Positions 1-7,508 of a stretch of 64,000 nucleotides of DNA are shown in pieces. The DNA comes from Streptomyces spinoverrucosus. Its GTDB lineage: Bacteria; Actinomycetota; Actinomycetes; Streptomycetales; Streptomycetaceae. The notes under the pieces were generated by a model that saw only the letters and a list, made by a program, of their open reading frames with translations, searched no databases and was not told where the DNA came from. Where the stretch lies: contig NZ_BJND01000019.1 of NCBI RefSeq assembly GCF_006539505.1, forward strand, positions 124,001 through 188,000, in the 5' to 3' direction. Numbering within the stretch: position 1 is the first letter of the stretch; each line of letters begins with the position of its first letter. Both the position numbers and the translations under genes were made by a program.

Positions 1-331
1 ACGTGCCCTGGGTCAGATACGTCTTGCCGTAGTACGGCCCCCCGGGCTTGAGGCACTTGCCGGTCTTGGTGTTGCGGATGAGGTAGCCGTCGTAGGAACC
101 CTCGAAGTTCCACTGGTCGCCGCCGTACGTGTAGGCCGCGTTCCAGGCGTACATGTAGATGCCGTCGGCGGAGCTGTTGCCGTAGCCCTGCGGCAACAGG
201 CTGCCGCCGGTGGCGTTGTTGAGCACCCGGTACGTCGGGTCTGCCGCGTTGGCGGCCGAGACGGTCACTCCGCCCAGGAGGACGGAGAGCAGGCCGAGGA
301 GGATGCTCAGCCGGGTGAGGACGCGCTGCAT
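1..331 (-). CDS. Secreted ricin-type beta-trefoil lectin domain protein (partial, C-terminus outside window)
   Basis: Only the first 110 residues are inside the window. The ATG at 331 has GAAGGGG just upstream as a ribosome-binding site. Residues 1 to about 30 form a signal peptide: basic MQRVLTR, a Leu/Val-rich core, then an Ala-rich cleavage region (VSAANAAD), so the protein is exported. The visible mature part is rich in Tyr, Asn and Gly and carries IRNTKTGKCLKPGG, the pattern of RICIN-like carbohydrate-binding repeats in streptomycete secreted proteins. It may be only a lectin, or the lectin end of a secreted hydrolase; the missing part would decide. The family call is moderately sure; the ligand is unknown. 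Confidence 0.7.
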   Translation of the reverse strand, partial: MQRVLTRLSILLGLLSVLLGGVTVSAANAADPTYRVLNNATGGSLLPQGYGNSSADGIYMYAWNAAYTYGGDQWNFEGSYDGYLIRNTKTGKCLKPGGPYYGKTYLTQGT

Positions 332-569
332 GAAGAGCCCCTTCTGCTGGTTCTTCCCGATGCGCTCGCGCCCACCTGCGCCGGGCGCGACACGCCAGAT
401 GAACGTAGCGAAGAGGTAACGATTCGCCGGATTTGCCTCTGATTTTTCATACCATCAGGTGCTTTCCACCTTTTAAACAAGGATCGGGATCCCGCCCGAC
501 CACCGGGTGAATGATCGAATCGAGGGTGTGGTTAGCATATGAGCGCCACCTAGCTCGAAAGATAGGCCC

Positions 570-2015
570 GTGACTGTCAACGACGACTCGTTCACCAACT
601 GGAAGAACCGCGAGGAGATCGCGGAGTCGATGATTCCGATCATCGGGAAGCTGCACCGCGAGCGGGACGTCACCGTCCTGCTGCACAGCCGCTCCTTGGT
701 GAACAAGTCGGTCATCAGCATCCTCAAAGCCCACCGCTTCGCCCGCCAGATCGCCGGCGCCGAGCTCTCGGTCACCGAGACGATGCCGTTCCTGCAGGCG
801 CTCACCACCCTCGACCTCGGCCCCTCCCAGATCGACATCGGCATGCTCGCCGCCACGCACCTGGCCGACGACCGCGGCCTGAGCGTCGAGGAGTTCACCG
901 CCGAGGCCGTCGCCGGTGCCACCGGCGCCAACAGGATCGAGCGCCGCGAGCCGCGTGACGTCGTCCTCTACGGCTTCGGCCGCATCGGCCGCCTGGTCGC
1001 CCGTCTGCTGATCGAGAAGGCCGGGTCCGGCAACGGCCTGCGGCTGCGCGCCATCGTCGTGCGGGGCGGCGGTGAGCAGGACATCGTGAAGCGCGCCTCG
1101 CTGCTGCGCCGCGACTCCATCCACGGCCAGTTCCAGGGCACGATCACCGTCGACGAGGCGAACAGCACGATCATCGCCAACGGCAACGAGATCAAGGTGA
1201 TCTACTCCGACGACCCGACGTCGGTGGACTACACGGCGTACGGCATCAAGGACGCCATCCTCATCGACAACACCGGCAAGTGGCGCGACCGCGAGGGCCT
1301 GTCCAGGCACCTCCAGCCGGGCATCGCCAAGGTTGTGCTGACCGCCCCCGGCAAGGGCGACGTCCCCAACATCGTGCACGGCGTCAACCACGACACCCTC
1401 AAGCCGGACGAGAACATCCTGTCCTGCGCGTCCTGCACCACCAACGCGATCGTCCCGCCGCTGAAGGCGATGGACGACGAGTTCGGCGTGCTGCGCGGCC
1501 ACGTGGAGACCGTCCACTCGTTCACCAACGACCAGAACCTGCTGGACAACTACCACAAGGCCGACCGCCGGGGCCGCTCCGCGCCGCTCAACATGGTCAT
1601 CACCGAGACCGGCGCCGCCTCCGCCGTCGCCAAGGCGCTGCCCGACCTCAAGGCGAAGATCACCGGCAGCTCGATCCGCGTCCCCGTGCCGGACGTCTCG
1701 ATCGCGATCCTCAACCTCCAACTCGCCCGCGAGACCACCCGCGAGGAGGTCCTCGACCACCTCCGCGAGGTGTCGCTGACCTCGCCGCTCAAGCGCCAGA
1801 TCGACTTCATCACCGCCCCCGACGCGGTCTCCAGCGACTTCATCGGCTCGCGCCACGCCTCGATCGTCGACGCCGGCGCCACCAAGGTCGAGGGCGACAA
1901 CGCGATCCTCTACCTCTGGTACGACAACGAGTTCGGCTACTCCTGCCAGGTCGTCCGCGTCGTCCAGTACGTCTCCGGGGTCGAGTACCCGACCTATCCG
2001 GCACCGGTCGCCTGA
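570..2015 (+). CDS. gap: Glyceraldehyde-3-phosphate dehydrogenase, long form
   Basis: Oxidises glyceraldehyde 3-phosphate to 1,3-bisphosphoglycerate with NAD(P) in glycolysis. The 481 residues exceed the usual ~335 because of an N-terminal extension of about 130 residues, known in a subset of streptomycete and proteobacterial GAPDHs. The Rossmann glycine motif GFGRIGR is at about 135-141 and the active site SCASCTTNA at about 285-293, with Cys289 the predicted nucleophile. The C-terminal YDNEFGYS motif is intact. The GTG at 570 gives the start that matches this long family; the ribosome-binding site is weak. It is monocistronic, with 238 bp of relatively AT-rich DNA upstream that probably holds its promoter. 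It is likely a second GAPDH beside a canonical short one elsewhere in the genome. Confidence 0.93.
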   Translation: MTVNDDSFTNWKNREEIAESMIPIIGKLHRERDVTVLLHSRSLVNKSVISILKAHRFARQIAGAELSVTETMPFLQALTTLDLGPSQIDIGMLAATHLADDRGLSVEEFTAEAVAGATGANRIERREPRDVVLYGFGRIGRLVARLLIEKAGSGNGLRLRAIVVRGGGEQDIVKRASLLRRDSIHGQFQGTITVDEANSTIIANGNEIKVIYSDDPTSVDYTAYGIKDAILIDNTGKWRDREGLSRHLQPGIAKVVLTAPGKGDVPNIVHGVNHDTLKPDENILSCASCTTNAIVPPLKAMDDEFGVLRGHVETVHSFTNDQNLLDNYHKADRRGRSAPLNMVITETGAASAVAKALPDLKAKITGSSIRVPVPDVSIAILNLQLARETTREEVLDHLREVSLTSPLKRQIDFITAPDAVSSDFIGSRHASIVDAGATKVEGDNAILYLWYDNEFGYSCQVVRVVQYVSGVEYPTYPAPVA

Positions 2016-2036
2016 TCCCGCACGCCGCCCCGCGGG

Positions 2037-2600
2037 CTACCTCGGCCCGCCGGGCGGCATCGGGATCTCGAAGTGCACCGTCGCGACGCCCGGACCGTGT
2101 TCACCCGTGGTCCGGGCGTCGAAGATCTCCTTGGCCAGGCTGCGCCAGAAGGCCTCCGAGCCATCGACGTTGGTGTTGGTGTGGAGATAGATGCGCTCGT
2201 ACCCGGGCGTGCCGGCGACGAAGTCGCAGGCGGCGTCGACCAGTGTGCCGGCGAGCCCGCGCCGCCGGTGCTCGGGACTGACGTAGACACGGACCAGTTG
2301 GGCCGTGCTGCCCGAGGGGTACTGCTCGGCGAGCCAGAGCGGGTGCGGCGGATGGGCGGGCCCCGCCGACCGTACGCCGGTCGTGGCGACGACCTCGCCG
2401 TCCCGCACCGCGACCAGGAGCAGATGGCGGGGGTCGTCCAGGTACGTGCCCTCGATGTCCATCACATCCCGGTGCCACTGGGGTACGTACCCGTACCCGA
2501 ACTCCCGGTAGAAGGTGTCGAGCATGACGCGACGCGCGCCCTCCACGTCGGCCGGGGTCGCGGGGCGCACGGTGTAGTCGCGGTGCTGGGTGTTGCTCAC
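2037..2600 (-). CDS. GNAT family N-acetyltransferase
   Basis: A 187-residue GCN5-related acetyltransferase that would move an acetyl group from acetyl-CoA to an amine. The acetyl-CoA loop is seen in VRVYVSPEHRRRGLAGTLVD (about 102-121), with the Q/RxxGxG/A element as RRRGLAG. The C-terminal half has the ERIYLHTNTNVDG strand-turn common in this family. The substrate cannot be told from sequence. Its promoter region holds a near-perfect Zur-type box 63 bp upstream of the start (see 2664-2678). It may therefore be zinc-controlled and linked to the metallophore-like operon 1.7 kb away, for example by acetylating the product or an intermediate. That link is inference. Confidence 0.85.
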   Translation of the reverse strand: MSNTQHRDYTVRPATPADVEGARRVMLDTFYREFGYGYVPQWHRDVMDIEGTYLDDPRHLLLVAVRDGEVVATTGVRSAGPAHPPHPLWLAEQYPSGSTAQLVRVYVSPEHRRRGLAGTLVDAACDFVAGTPGYERIYLHTNTNVDGSEAFWRSLAKEIFDARTTGEHGPGVATVHFEIPMPPGGPR

Positions 2601-2663
2601 GGGGGTCTCTCCTGTTTTCTCGCGCTTGCTCCGGCCGACGTGTGCGTCACCCTAGCAGCTAGA

Positions 2664-2678
2664 TGAAAACCGTTTTCA
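2664..2678. promoter_or_regulatory. Zur-type box upstream of the GNAT gene
   Basis: The 15-mer TGAAAACCGTTTTCA is an inverted repeat whose arms TGAAAA/TTTTCA are perfect. It differs at two central bases from the published Streptomyces Zur core as I recall it, TGAAAATCATTTTCA. In this GC-rich DNA such an A/T-rich palindrome is striking. It lies 63 bp upstream of the GNAT start on the minus strand and just past the 3' end of the peptidase gene, so the GNAT gene is the obvious target. A Fur/Zur-family binding site is likely; Zur rather than Fur is inferred from the motif. Confidence 0.6.
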
Positions 2679-2707
2679 CATGTGTCCGTCGTATGGGTGA
2701 CGGCCTG

Positions 2708-4204
2708 TCATCGTCCCGACGGCTCCGGCAGTCCCGGCCCCGCACACCGCACATCCCCCGCCGGAACCGTCCCGTCGATCAGATACGCCGCCACCGTGTC
2801 GTCCACGCACGCGTTCCCCCGGCTCGCGAACACGCCGTGCGAGTAGTCGTTCTCCAGCGTTACCAGCCGTGAGCCCGGCAGCAGTCGACGCAGTTCCCGC
2901 GCGCCCGCGATGGGCGTGACCGGGTCGTGCGCCGAGGCCACCAGCAGCAGCGGAGGCGCATCCGGGCTGCCGAGCGGGGTGCGGTGAGCGGGGCGATGGC
3001 GCCAGTAGGCGCACGTCGACGCCTCCATGCCGGTCAGGACCGGCTGGGGGTCGATGCGGCGGGTGCGGCGGATGTCCGTCAGGATGCGGTTCGGTGTGGG
3101 TGCGGGCCCGTCGGCGCACTTGACGATGCGGTTCGCCGCCTCGTAGTTGCGCGAGGCCGCGCTGTCGAAGGGTGAGGCCGGGCGCAGGTCCGTCACCGTG
3201 CCGTCCCGCAGGTAGGCGCGCAGACCGTCGGCCAGCCCCGTCCAGCGTTCCGTGCGGCCCAGGGCGCGGTACACCGCCCGGTCGAACTCCGCCGCACCGA
3301 AACCCTCCACCGGCCGCTCCGCCAGCCCACGCCGCACCCGCAGATAGGCCGCGCGGACGTCCGCCGTACGACCGCCCAGCCCGAAGCGGTCCGCGTGCGC
3401 GGCCGTCCACGCGTAGAAGCGGTCGCGCTGCCGCAGCAGCGCCCGGCTCTGGACGACATCGAAGTCGTACCAACTCCACGGGCCGACTACGCTGTCGAGG
3501 ACCAGACGGCCCACCCGGTGCGGGAACAGGGCCGCGTACGCCGCGCCGAGATAACTGCCGTACGACACCCCCAGGAAGCTCGTCGACGGCTCACCGAGCG
3601 AGGCCCGTATCGCGTCCATGTCGTGCGCGGTCTGCTCGGTCGACAGATACGGCAGTACACCGGCCGCGCCCGCTGCACAATCGTCGGCCATGTCCCGGAG
3701 CGAGGCGAGGTACGCGCGTTCCGCCGTCGGACCCATCGGCACCGGGTCCGCGCCCGGGCTGTCGAAGAGGCCGCCCATCGGACCGCAGTCGGCGGGGGCG
3801 CTGTGGCCGACGCCGCGCGGGTCGAAGCCGATGACGTCGTACGAACGCCGCACGCTCTCGGGGAGTTTGGCCCGCTTCGTCACCGCGTACGGCAGTCCGG
3901 AGCCGCCCGGTCCGCCCGGGTTGACCAGCAGGATTCCGCGCCGCTCGGCGGGCGTGCCCGAGGCGGGGACACGGGAGACGGCGATCTTGATACGCCGTCC
4001 CTGCGGGCGGTCCCAGTCGAGCGGTACGGCGATGCTGCCGCACTCGACGCGGTCCGGTGCGGGAGGGGTGGGTATGGAGTCGGGGCAGGCGCCGAAGCGG
4101 AGCGTGGGGCTGGGGGCGGCTGGTGCCGGGTTCGCGGGGACGAGGGTCGCGGCGGCGGCCGCGAGGGCGCACAGCAGGCCGGTGCGGCGTGGGGGAAGAG
4201 GCAC
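2708..4204 (-). CDS. Secreted tripeptidyl-aminopeptidase-like alpha/beta hydrolase
   Basis: An exported peptidase of the Tap/SlpD family, 498 residues, predicted to cut short peptides from N-termini outside the cell. I chose GTG 4204 because GGAG sits five bases upstream; GTG 4210 is an in-frame alternative. Residues 1-30 are a signal peptide (MPLPPRR, Leu/Ala core, NPAPAA). The oxyanion segment LVNPGGPGGSG is at about 93-103, the nucleophile elbow GVSYG at about 212-216 (Ser214), and SAHDPVTP and YSHGVF near the C-terminus supply Asp and His, so the triad is complete. It is transcribed divergently from the ATP-grasp operon, and the Zur-like repeat at 4236-4256 lies 32 bp upstream, so the two may be co-regulated. 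A role in processing an exported peptide-like product is possible but unproven. Confidence 0.85.
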   Translation of the reverse strand: MPLPPRRTGLLCALAAAAATLVPANPAPAAPSPTLRFGACPDSIPTPPAPDRVECGSIAVPLDWDRPQGRRIKIAVSRVPASGTPAERRGILLVNPGGPGGSGLPYAVTKRAKLPESVRRSYDVIGFDPRGVGHSAPADCGPMGGLFDSPGADPVPMGPTAERAYLASLRDMADDCAAGAAGVLPYLSTEQTAHDMDAIRASLGEPSTSFLGVSYGSYLGAAYAALFPHRVGRLVLDSVVGPWSWYDFDVVQSRALLRQRDRFYAWTAAHADRFGLGGRTADVRAAYLRVRRGLAERPVEGFGAAEFDRAVYRALGRTERWTGLADGLRAYLRDGTVTDLRPASPFDSAASRNYEAANRIVKCADGPAPTPNRILTDIRRTRRIDPQPVLTGMEASTCAYWRHRPAHRTPLGSPDAPPLLLVASAHDPVTPIAGARELRRLLPGSRLVTLENDYSHGVFASRGNACVDDTVAAYLIDGTVPAGDVRCAGPGLPEPSGR

Positions 4205-4235
4205 GGGCACTCCGGAAAATTGCCTGATGATCAGA

Positions 4236-4256
4236 TGACAATGGGAATCATTATCG
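4236..4256. promoter_or_regulatory. Zur-like inverted repeat in the divergent promoter of the metallophore-like operon
   Basis: TGACAATG and CATTATCG flank a 5-bp spacer and pair at 6 of 8 positions. Read as a 15-mer from 4242 (TGGGAATCATTATCG), it matches 11 of 15 positions of the Zur core I recall. It sits between the divergent peptidase start (4204) and the first operon gene (4352), in the only A/T-rich patch of that gap. Downstream, at 4284-4299, the operon leader has a small perfect hairpin (CCCTGC, loop CCGA, GCAGGG). I see no confident -10/-35 pair. The match is clearly weaker than the box at 2664, so a different Fur-family repressor is possible. Confidence 0.5.
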
Positions 4257-4351
4257 CTAGCGTGGCCTGCGCACAACCCGGCGCCCTGCCCGAGCAGGGG
4301 CCCCCGTCGGGCTGCGCCGAGGTCTGAACTACGCGCTTGAAAAGGGGAGTT

Positions 4352-5608
4352 GTGGGTCATCTGTTGGTGGTCGAGAGCTGGGTCGGCTCGATGAGCAGGC
4401 TGCTGCCGCGTGCGATTCGGGAGGGCGGTCACGAGTTCACGTTCCTCACACGCGACCTGCACCACTATCTGCGGTCGGCGCCGGAGGGGACCGCGCATCC
4501 GCTGCTGGGCGCCCGCAACATCGTCACCGCCGACACCAACGACCTCCAGGCCCTGCTGCCCGAGGTCGAACGGCTGCACGCGGTGCTGGGCTTCGACGGC
4601 GTGCTCACGTCCTGCGACTACTACCTGCCGACGGCGGCCCGGATCGCCGGCCGCCTCGGCCTGCCCGGGCCCGGCCCGGAAGCGGTCGAGAACGCCTGCC
4701 GCAAGGACGCCACCCGCCGCATCCTCGCCGACGCCGGGCTGCCCCAGCCGCGCTTCGCCGTCCACGAGGAGTGGGCGGACATCGCACGGGCCGCACGGGA
4801 GATCGGCTATCCGCTGGTCGTCAAGCCCGTCGACCTGTGCGCGGGCATGTACGTACGGCGCGTGGACGACGAGGCGGAACTCGCCGCCGCCTTCCGGGCG
4901 CTGGCCGGCTTCCCGGTCAACGCGCGCGGACAGCGGCGGGCCCCCGTCGTGCTCCTGGAGGAACTGCTGGACGGGCCCGAGGTGAGCGTCGAGACCGTCT
5001 CGCACGGGGGCGCGGTGCACGTGGTCGGCGTGACCGACAAGAGCATCGGCGGCGCGCCCGCCTTCATCGAGACCGGCCACATGTTCCCGGCCGCCCTCAG
5101 CCCCGCCGACACCGAGGCCGCCGAGCAGACCGCGCTGGGCGCCCTGAAGGCGCTCGGTCTGACCGACGGCGTGGTCGCGCACACCGAGGTCAAGCTGACG
5201 TCCGCCGGGCCGCGCGTCGTCGAGGTCAACCCGCGCCCCGCGGGCAACCGCATCACCGAGCTGGTCCGCCACGTCACCGGCATCGACCTCGCCGCCGCCT
5301 TCGTCGACGTCGCCCTCGGCCGCACCCCCGACCTGCGCCGCACCGACACTGGTCTGCGCAGCGCCGCCATCGGCTTCCTCGTACCGCACACCGCGGGCAC
5401 CCTCGAAGCCCTCGACGGCACCGAACTCCAGGACACGCCTGGCGTGTTGGAGGTCCAGCTCGCCGAGCCCGGCAAGCCCGTGAAGGCTGCCGGCAGCAAC
5501 AACGAGTACCTCGGGCACGTCATGGCCGGCGACGCCGAGGGGCCCGGTGCCCGCGACCGCGTCGAGGCCCTGCTGGCCGGGCTGCGCGCCGGGTTGGTGA
5601 TCCGATGA
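4352..5608 (+). CDS. ATP-grasp amide ligase (L-amino-acid ligase / CarB-like)
   Basis: First gene of the ten-gene operon. ATP-grasp enzymes activate a carboxylate as acyl-phosphate and join it to an amine, so this is the likely condensation step making an amide or dipeptide-like product. The 418-residue protein has an N-terminal Rossmann-like lid (about 1-105), the ATP-grasp segment YPLVVKPVDLCAGMYV (about 153-168, Lys158 on ATP), the adenine-side EELLDGPEVSVE (about 203-214) and the Mg-binding EVNPRPAGN (about 291-299), all intact. GTG 4352 follows AAGGGGAG closely; an in-frame TTG at 4337 is the alternative. The length and fold resemble BacD/YwfE-type ligases. It overlaps the next gene by 4 bases (ATGA). 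The substrates are not known. Confidence 0.85.
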   Translation: MGHLLVVESWVGSMSRLLPRAIREGGHEFTFLTRDLHHYLRSAPEGTAHPLLGARNIVTADTNDLQALLPEVERLHAVLGFDGVLTSCDYYLPTAARIAGRLGLPGPGPEAVENACRKDATRRILADAGLPQPRFAVHEEWADIARAAREIGYPLVVKPVDLCAGMYVRRVDDEAELAAAFRALAGFPVNARGQRRAPVVLLEELLDGPEVSVETVSHGGAVHVVGVTDKSIGGAPAFIETGHMFPAALSPADTEAAEQTALGALKALGLTDGVVAHTEVKLTSAGPRVVEVNPRPAGNRITELVRHVTGIDLAAAFVDVALGRTPDLRRTDTGLRSAAIGFLVPHTAGTLEALDGTELQDTPGVLEVQLAEPGKPVKAAGSNNEYLGHVMAGDAEGPGARDRVEALLAGLRAGLVIR

Positions 5609-6432
5609 CCGTCGACATGGCGACGTATCGGACGCCGGCCGACCTCGTGGACCGCGTCCGGGCCGGAGAACTCGGCCCCGACCCCGCCACCCAGCGCATC
5701 GCCGTCGCCTTCACCACCCGGCAGGCCGTACGGCACTCCGGACGCGGCACCGGCTACCGCAACGAGGTCCTCAGCCTGCGCCTCGCCGAGGCCGTCGGTT
5801 CCTGCGCCGTGGAACCCGGGGCACTGCCCGAGAGCGCCCTCGACGACTGTGTGGGCGCCGACGTGGCCCGGCTCCTGGACCACCCGCTGCTGCCGGTGCG
5901 CGTGGCCGCCCTGGACGCCTATCTGATGCACGTCACCCCGCACACGCCGGACCACGGGGCGGACTCGGTGCGCTTGCCCGCCGGGTCCTCGCTGGAGAAG
6001 TCACGGGCCCGCGCGCGTGCCGTCGTCGAGCTGCTCGATGTGCCCGCCGGGGCGACCGTGCTGGTCGTCGGTGTCGTCAACTCGCTGCTGGAGGCGCTGC
6101 GTGCACGTGGGATCGGCTACCTGCCCTGCGACCTCAAGGGCGGTGTCACCGAGTGGGACGAACCGGTCGTCACCGACGCCCTCGCCGCCGCCGACCGCTG
6201 CGACGCGCTGCTCGTCTCCGGTATGACCCTCGGCAATGGCACCTTCGACCCGCTGCGCCGGCACGCGCTGCGGCACGGCAAGCAGCTCGTGATGTTCGCC
6301 CAGACCGGCAGCGCCGTCCTGCCCCGCTTCCTCGGCCACGGCGTGAGCGCGGTGTGCGCGGAGCCGTACCCCTTCTTCTGGCTGGACGGCGGGCCCGGCA
6401 TCATCCACCGCTACCGCGAGGGCGACCGATGA
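5605..6432 (+). CDS. Rossmann-like DUF364/DUF4213-type protein
   Basis: A 275-residue protein of the putative heavy-metal-chelatase-like family. Members are often encoded beside metal or metallophore transporters, but a reaction is not well established. An N-terminal alpha/beta region (about 1-110) precedes a Rossmann-like half with ATVLVVGVVNSLLEALRARG (about 150-169), a conserved VSGMTLGNGTFD turn (about 204-215), AQTGSAVLP (about 232-240) and CAEPYPFFWLDGG (about 251-263). It overlaps both neighbours by 4 bases, so it is made in step with the ATP-grasp and PLP enzymes. Possible roles are metal insertion, sensing, or an unrecognised biosynthetic step. The family call is fairly sure, the function open. 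Confidence 0.7.
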   Translation: MTVDMATYRTPADLVDRVRAGELGPDPATQRIAVAFTTRQAVRHSGRGTGYRNEVLSLRLAEAVGSCAVEPGALPESALDDCVGADVARLLDHPLLPVRVAALDAYLMHVTPHTPDHGADSVRLPAGSSLEKSRARARAVVELLDVPAGATVLVVGVVNSLLEALRARGIGYLPCDLKGGVTEWDEPVVTDALAAADRCDALLVSGMTLGNGTFDPLRRHALRHGKQLVMFAQTGSAVLPRFLGHGVSAVCAEPYPFFWLDGGPGIIHRYREGDR

Positions 6433-7508
6433 CCACCACCGCCGTACGCGCCCCGGCACGCCCCGAGCTGCTCGACCTCCTCGGCCGTACGCCGATCGTC
6501 CGGATCGGCACCGAACTGGCCGGCCCGCACCCCGGTTTCTGGGCCAAACTCGAAGGGCTCGCGGCGGGCGGGATGAAGGCGCGGGCCGCCGTGTCGATGC
6601 TGCTCGGCGCCCGCGAGCGCGGTGAGCTGCGGCCCGGCGCGCCGGTCGTGGAGTCGACGTCCGGGACGCTCGGCCTCGGGCTCGCCTTCGCCGGACAGGC
6701 CCTCGGCCACCCCGTGGTCCTGGTCGGCGACAGCGAACTGGAGCCGTCCATGCGGCAGCTGCTGCGCGCCCACGGCGTGCGGTTGGAGATCGTCGACCGG
6801 CCCGCCCCGCAGGGCGGCTGGCAGGCGGCCCGCCTCGCCCGGCTGCGCGAGCTGCTCGCCGATCTGCCCGACGCGTACTGGCCGGACCAGTACAACAACC
6901 CGGACAACACCGCCGGTTACGCTTCGCTCGCCGCCGAACTCGCCGTCCAGCTCGATCATCTGGACGTCCTGGTGTGCAGCGTCGGCACCGGCGGCCACAG
7001 CGCCGGGATCATCGGCCCGCTGCGCCGCCACTGGCCCGCCCTGCGGCTGATCGGCGTCGACGCCACCGGATCGACGATCTTCGGCCAGCCCGCCCGGCCC
7101 CGGCTGATGCGCGGCCTGGGCAGCAGCATCCATCCGCGCAACGTCGCCTACGACGCCTTCGACGAGGTGCACTGGGTCGGCCCCGCCGAGGCGGTGGACA
7201 GCTGCCGCAGGCTCGCCCGAGGCAGCTTCGTCACCGGCGGCTGGAGCACCGGCGCGGTCGCGCTCGTCGCCGCCTGGGCGGCCCGCGTCCACCCGGGCGC
7301 GGTGGTCGCCACCGTCTTCCCCGACGGCCCGCACCGCTACCTCGCCACGGTCTTCGACGACGACTTCACCACCGCGCACGGCATCGACCCCGCCGGCGCG
7401 GCCCGGCGCCCCGTCGAGATCGCGCACCCGCGCGCCGCCGAGGCCACCGGATGGGTGCGCTGCACCCGTGTCACCGATCCGCTCGACTCCCCGGAAGTAC
7501 ACAAGTGA
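6429..7508 (+). CDS. PLP-dependent cysteine-synthase-fold enzyme (SbnA-like beta-replacement)
   Basis: A 359-residue fold-type II PLP enzyme. Such enzymes make an aminoacrylate from an activated serine and add a nucleophile; SbnA of staphyloferrin B uses this chemistry to make a 2,3-diaminopropionate precursor. Lys50 in AAGGMKARAA is the predicted Schiff-base lysine, STSGTLG (about 76-82) the substrate loop and GTGGHSAG (about 186-193) the phosphate-binding turn. The loop differs from the usual TSGNTG of cysteine synthases, which argues against plain cysteine formation. A C-terminal extension (about 320-359) follows the core. No ornithine-cyclodeaminase-like SbnB partner is visible, so the product is probably not staphyloferrin-type DAP by the known route. 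ATGA and GTGA overlaps on both sides. Confidence 0.85.
   Translation: MTTTAVRAPARPELLDLLGRTPIVRIGTELAGPHPGFWAKLEGLAAGGMKARAAVSMLLGARERGELRPGAPVVESTSGTLGLGLAFAGQALGHPVVLVGDSELEPSMRQLLRAHGVRLEIVDRPAPQGGWQAARLARLRELLADLPDAYWPDQYNNPDNTAGYASLAAELAVQLDHLDVLVCSVGTGGHSAGIIGPLRRHWPALRLIGVDATGSTIFGQPARPRLMRGLGSSIHPRNVAYDAFDEVHWVGPAEAVDSCRRLARGSFVTGGWSTGAVALVAAWAARVHPGAVVATVFPDGPHRYLATVFDDDFTTAHGIDPAGAARRPVEIAHPRAAEATGWVRCTRVTDPLDSPEVHK

Noticed and set aside
570..2015. Antisense frames over the GAPDH gene
   Set aside because: The plus-strand protein has every GAPDH motif; the antisense products are compositional shadows.
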